A DNA stretch of 34,528 nt from Prosthecobacter debontii (GTDB taxonomy: Bacteria > Verrucomicrobiota > Verrucomicrobiia > Verrucomicrobiales > Akkermansiaceae): the NCBI GenBank assembly GCA_945869465.1, contig CAMBPB010000030.1, forward strand, positions 1 through 34,528. Reading direction: 5' to 3'. Below, piece by piece: positions 31,771 to 34,528 of the stretch (positions within the stretch are counted from its first letter, which is position 1; each line of letters opens with the position of its first letter). Position numbers and translations under genes: made by a program. The notes beneath the pieces are model-generated. The model was not told the origin of the DNA and ran no database searches. It was given only the letters and a program-made list of their open reading frames with translations.

Positions 31771-33153
31771 ATGTTCCGATACTCCGCTGCCGCTGGTGTG
31801 TTTTTCGTGTTAGGCGGCATGCTTTTCATTTCCGCCTGTGGGAAAAAGTCACCGCGTGTTGCCCGCACGACGCCAATGGCTCCGCCCGCATTCTGGGTGT
31901 GGCACCGAACTTCATCACTGAAGCCCGCGGAAACAGAGTCCCTCAGACAGGCCGGGGTTAGGTCTTTGTATTGGCAGGCGGCGGAATGCACCTGGGGTGG
32001 CGGAACCTGGCGCATGGTCCGGATTTCCGCGCCGATGCCGGGAACAGCGGACCTGGAGATCATCCCTGTTTTCAGGATCGTTCCGAAGTCCGCGTTTCTC
32101 GGCACGCCAGATGCCGGAAAACAGTTCGCCAAAATGGTCCGCAGGTGGTCAGACGGATCCGCCCCGCCAAAGGAATTCCAGCTCGACTTCGACTGCCCCG
32201 ATCGTTTGTTAGGCGACTATGCCCGCTTCCTGCAAGCGTTCAGCAAGGGGGTGTCACCAGCCCGGGTTTCGATCACCGCACTGGCCTCGTGGCCGCGCCA
32301 TCCGGACTTTGTGAAACTCGCAAACACCGTCTCCTTGCTCGCACCGATGTTCTACGATCTGGAAGCAGACGATCCGGCCGAGGTGAAGGCCGGGCATTTC
32401 CATCCGCTGGCCGACCCAGCGGTGGCGCGGCTCATCCGCTTGTGGGCGGATTGTCCGCGGCCTTGGCTGGCGGGCTTGCCGAATTTCGAGCGGCTTTCGG
32501 TGTTCGAAACCAGCAGCAAGCTAACAGGACATCTCCGCGGCTGGTCATCCGATCCGGTGTTTTTTCATCCGGACCTGAAACCAAAGCCCTTAGGCGAGGG
32601 TGTCACATCCTTTGAAATAACCGCTCCGGTCGAGCTATCAGGCACGCGGATTCCGCCCGGAGGAATCCTCGTGCATCGCACAGCTGACGCGACCGTGCTG
32701 TCGAATCTAGCGGCAGAAGCCGATCACGCCGGAGCGCGCGGCATCCTCTATTTCGCGCTGCCGGGACCGGGCATCGTGGCGGCTTTTTCGGCGGCACATC
32801 TGGCTCATGTTGCGGAGACTCCCCGCCCGGTTCTTGAGATCGGTAACAAGGGCAGGCTCGTGCTTAAAAACTCCGGCCCCACCGACATCCCGACCCGCCG
32901 CTGGGAACTCGAACTCACCTCAGATCAGACCGGTGCCTTTCAATCCGCCTCGCCCGGCGCCTTCGCCGAAGCGGACATTCCCGGCGGCCTGCCGGCCGAG
33001 CTGGCCATGACCATCGTGCTTAGGTTCGCGGGATTGCATGTCGGCGAATCCATCGTTTCCGGCCCGCTAATCAAGGACGCCGCAGGCCTCACCTGGCGTA
33101 TCCGCGATCTCACAGAAATCCAGCCGCTGAAAACCGCGAATTCCGCTCGATAA
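31771..33153 (+). CDS. DUF3142-type lipoprotein
   Basis: 460 residues. A lipoprotein signal is clear: MFRYSAAAGVFFVLGGMLFISAC with lipobox ISAC (Cys23) followed by GKKS. The middle matches what I know of DUF3142: PPAFWVWHRTSSL, SLYWQAAECTW, EFQLDFDCPDRLLGDYARFLQAF, VSITALASWPRHPDFVKLANTVSLLAPMFYDLE, and PWLAGLPNFERLSVF. This layout looks like a (beta/alpha) barrel of the glycoside-hydrolase sort, with D-F-D as a possible acidic site, but the activity is unknown. The C-terminal third is beta-rich (GRLVLKNSGPTDIPTRRWELELT). It likely sits in the outer or inner membrane facing the periplasm. The next lipoprotein gene starts 26 bases after its stop, so they are probably an operon. Confidence 0.75.
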   Translation: MFRYSAAAGVFFVLGGMLFISACGKKSPRVARTTPMAPPAFWVWHRTSSLKPAETESLRQAGVRSLYWQAAECTWGGGTWRMVRISAPMPGTADLEIIPVFRIVPKSAFLGTPDAGKQFAKMVRRWSDGSAPPKEFQLDFDCPDRLLGDYARFLQAFSKGVSPARVSITALASWPRHPDFVKLANTVSLLAPMFYDLEADDPAEVKAGHFHPLADPAVARLIRLWADCPRPWLAGLPNFERLSVFETSSKLTGHLRGWSSDPVFFHPDLKPKPLGEGVTSFEITAPVELSGTRIPPGGILVHRTADATVLSNLAAEADHAGARGILYFALPGPGIVAAFSAAHLAHVAETPRPVLEIGNKGRLVLKNSGPTDIPTRRWELELTSDQTGAFQSASPGAFAEADIPGGLPAELAMTIVLRFAGLHVGESIVSGPLIKDAAGLTWRIRDLTEIQPLKTANSAR

Positions 33154-33179
33154 TCCCACAGCTTGGTGTATCGGAATCC

Positions 33180-34400
33180 ATGCCTCGCGCGTGTCCTGTC
33201 TGCCTGCTCCTGTTGCTCGCCTGCGGGCCGTTTTTCTATCAGGCTCCGCCGTCGCTCGGGACTTACCCCGAGCGCATCGCGGCGAAGCGCTGGTCCCATC
33301 TCTTCGCGGAGGCCGCACCACTTGACCCCGCCTTGCCCGCTGCCGCCGCGCTGGATGAAGTTTGTCGCAATCTCCCGGAAACCCTTGCGCCTCTCGACAC
33401 TCCGAAGCGCCTTGCCGAGATCGACCGTCGCCTCGCCGAAAACCGCAACGGTCCCTATTCCGCCCGACGGGCGAATTTCCTCCACGAGTTGCGCGAGCTG
33501 GCCGCGGATCCCGCGCTCTTCGATGCCGCGAAATCCTACGTCGAGTGGCGCGTGGCTCACGACACGCTCCTCACCACCGCGCTGGCCGAAGAACGACCGT
33601 GGGAAATGGCCGAAAAAGAATTCAAGAATCTCCAACAGCTCCATCAGTTCCAGTTGCAACAGCGACGCACGTTTTTCAAAGAGCAGATCGCAAAGGCTGC
33701 TCCTTCGATGCTCCCATACTGGAAAGTCCGCCGCGGTGCGTTTCTTTTCGCGAGCGCTCGGCATGATGAGGCAGCGGTGGATTTCTCCGCCGTCATCGCA
33801 GACTTTGCCGAACATCCGCGAGCCGAAGTTGCCAGCCTGATGCTGGCGCGCTGCATGATCGAACAATCCCGCGAACTCCGCGGGGCCGAGCCCGCGGCGG
33901 ACAAGCAGGACAAGATCCTCACCCTGCTCACGGATGCGGAAACGACAATCACCGAATTCATCGCCTCCCATCCGAAGGGACGTTTCACCCCCGATGCGGA
34001 AGGCTGGCTGGGCGCCATAGCTTGCGACCGTGGATTGTTAGGCGCTGCGCTGAAACACCAACTCGCCCGCCTAGATCGCCAGCCGACCCGCGAAATCACC
34101 GCCTCCGTGCTCCGTGAATGCGACAACATTTTCGAAAAACTGATCGAATCCCGCGATCCCGATCACCACCACGGCTGGCTCGACCCGGAGGCGGATTTCG
34201 ATGCGGCGGCTATCGCCCGGCACCCGCTCGTCGCACGGCTTTTCGTGCAACACTGCATCGATCCGGCCGCCCACATTTCCCTCCCGCTGTGGTGGGACGA
34301 CAGCGAGTCGGGCGGCCGCGGAACCATCGACTTCCTCAAACGCCGGATCCTGCTCCCCAAGCAGTTCGTTAGAACCGCGCTAGTGGTGTGTAAATCTTAA
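33180..34400 (+). CDS. TPR-like helical lipoprotein, 3' end disrupted by IS630-type element
   Basis: 406 residues as read. The lipobox LLAC (Cys15, MPRACPVCLLLLLAC) suggests a lipid anchor. The rest is helical, with repeat-like segments such as YWKVRRGAFLFASARHDEAAVDFSAVIADFAEHPRAEVASLMLARCMIEQS and TETTITEFIASHPKGRFTPDAEGWLGAIACDRGLLGAALKHQLARLD-like paired helices, reminiscent of tetratricopeptide/Sel1-style proteins. No enzyme motif is seen. From about 34381 the reading frame enters the end of an insertion element and stops within it (final residues VVCKS or so are IS-derived), so the natural C-terminus is missing by an unknown amount. It follows the DUF3142 lipoprotein gene closely. Whether the truncated product functions is unclear. 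Confidence 0.7.
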   Translation: MPRACPVCLLLLLACGPFFYQAPPSLGTYPERIAAKRWSHLFAEAAPLDPALPAAAALDEVCRNLPETLAPLDTPKRLAEIDRRLAENRNGPYSARRANFLHELRELAADPALFDAAKSYVEWRVAHDTLLTTALAEERPWEMAEKEFKNLQQLHQFQLQQRRTFFKEQIAKAAPSMLPYWKVRRGAFLFASARHDEAAVDFSAVIADFAEHPRAEVASLMLARCMIEQSRELRGAEPAADKQDKILTLLTDAETTITEFIASHPKGRFTPDAEGWLGAIACDRGLLGAALKHQLARLDRQPTREITASVLRECDNIFEKLIESRDPDHHHGWLDPEADFDAAAIARHPLVARLFVQHCIDPAAHISLPLWWDDSESGGRGTIDFLKRRILLPKQFVRTALVVCKS

Positions 34401-34528
34401 ATTGCCGGATAGAGTGACTTGAGTTTGATCCTTGCGTTTTCGTTGGTGAATTGCCAGTTGATAGCTTTCGAATTTTTGTTTTTCCATTCGAGATATGCTT
34501 TTACTTCCGTTGCGAATTCCCCGACAGA
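34381..34528 (-). mobile_element. IS630-family insertion sequence, one end only
   Basis: GC content drops abruptly at about 34381, where a TA dinucleotide (the usual IS630/Tc1 target) is followed by GTGGTGTGTAAATC. Inside, the minus strand encodes the end of an IS630-type transposase. The rest of the element lies beyond the window. Confidence 0.75.
34397..34528 (-). CDS. IS630-family transposase, C-terminal fragment (continues outside window)
   Basis: Forty-three codons are visible before TAA at 34399-34397. The translation contains FATEVKAYLEWKNKNSKAI followed by NWQFTNENARIKLKSLYPAI and stop, which matches the typical tail of IS630-type DDE transposases (W-x-F-T-x-x-x-A-R-x-K-L-x-x-L-Y-P). 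The catalytic DDE residues would be upstream, outside the window. AT-rich codon use differs from all neighbouring genes, in line with recent acquisition. Confidence 0.8.
   Translation of the reverse strand, partial: SVGEFATEVKAYLEWKNKNSKAINWQFTNENARIKLKSLYPAI

Overview
The window looks like a chromosomal segment of a GC-rich Gram-negative bacterium of the PVC group, most likely Verrucomicrobiota (Verrucomicrobiales or a Luteolibacter-like lineage). The pointers are a PVC-type membrane-bound dehydrogenase fused to cytochrome c, a very long secreted protein with autotransporter-associated beta-strand (PATR) repeats, relics of a planctomycete-type cytochrome (PSCyt1) gene and of a sulfatase, several lipoproteins, and general lack of Shine-Dalgarno sequences. 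This is an inference from gene content; no 16S, tRNA or rRNA gene is present.

Layout. 1-6.5 kb: a partial SpoIIM-like membrane protein (minus); a secreted, extremely Asp-rich repeat protein closed by a clear terminator; a membrane-anchored protein of about eleven DP..AA..W repeats; then a compact M20 peptidase / yqgE / ribBA run. 6.8-9.5 kb: CAP-domain lipoprotein, rnhB, yraN and a MenF-like chorismate enzyme. 9.6-12.3 kb: a two-gene signalling unit, a histidine kinase with a large exported sensor resembling two discoidin folds, overlapped by a NarL-type regulator, ending at a strong bidirectional terminator shared with convergent rplI. 12.4-20.6 kb: mostly housekeeping (rplI, a six-EF-hand secreted protein, metF, an AsmA-like anchored protein, scpA, infA, a TPR protein, a DUF1460 protein), with palindromes in the divergent spacers and a heptamer tandem repeat between scpA and infA. 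20.7-26.3 kb: the PVC-type dehydrogenase and a polysaccharide deacetylase-PATR fusion.

26.3-34.5 kb mixes intact genes (fixJ-like regulator, rpe, an LTXXQ-like protein, a methyltransferase, rph, two lipoproteins) with clear decay: the start of a PSCyt1-domain gene, carrying two frameshifts and an ATA where the start codon should be, is joined to the 3' end of a histidine kinase; a sulfatase has lost most of its interior; and the last lipoprotein gene runs into the end of an IS630-family element at the right edge.

I saw no CRISPR array, defence island, prophage or secondary-metabolite cluster. The best candidates for something undescribed are the discoidin-sensor two-component pair, the Asp-rich exported protein, the deacetylase-PATR fusion and the inverted-repeat-bounded spacer at 26.3 kb. 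All positions and counts were read by eye, without database searches.
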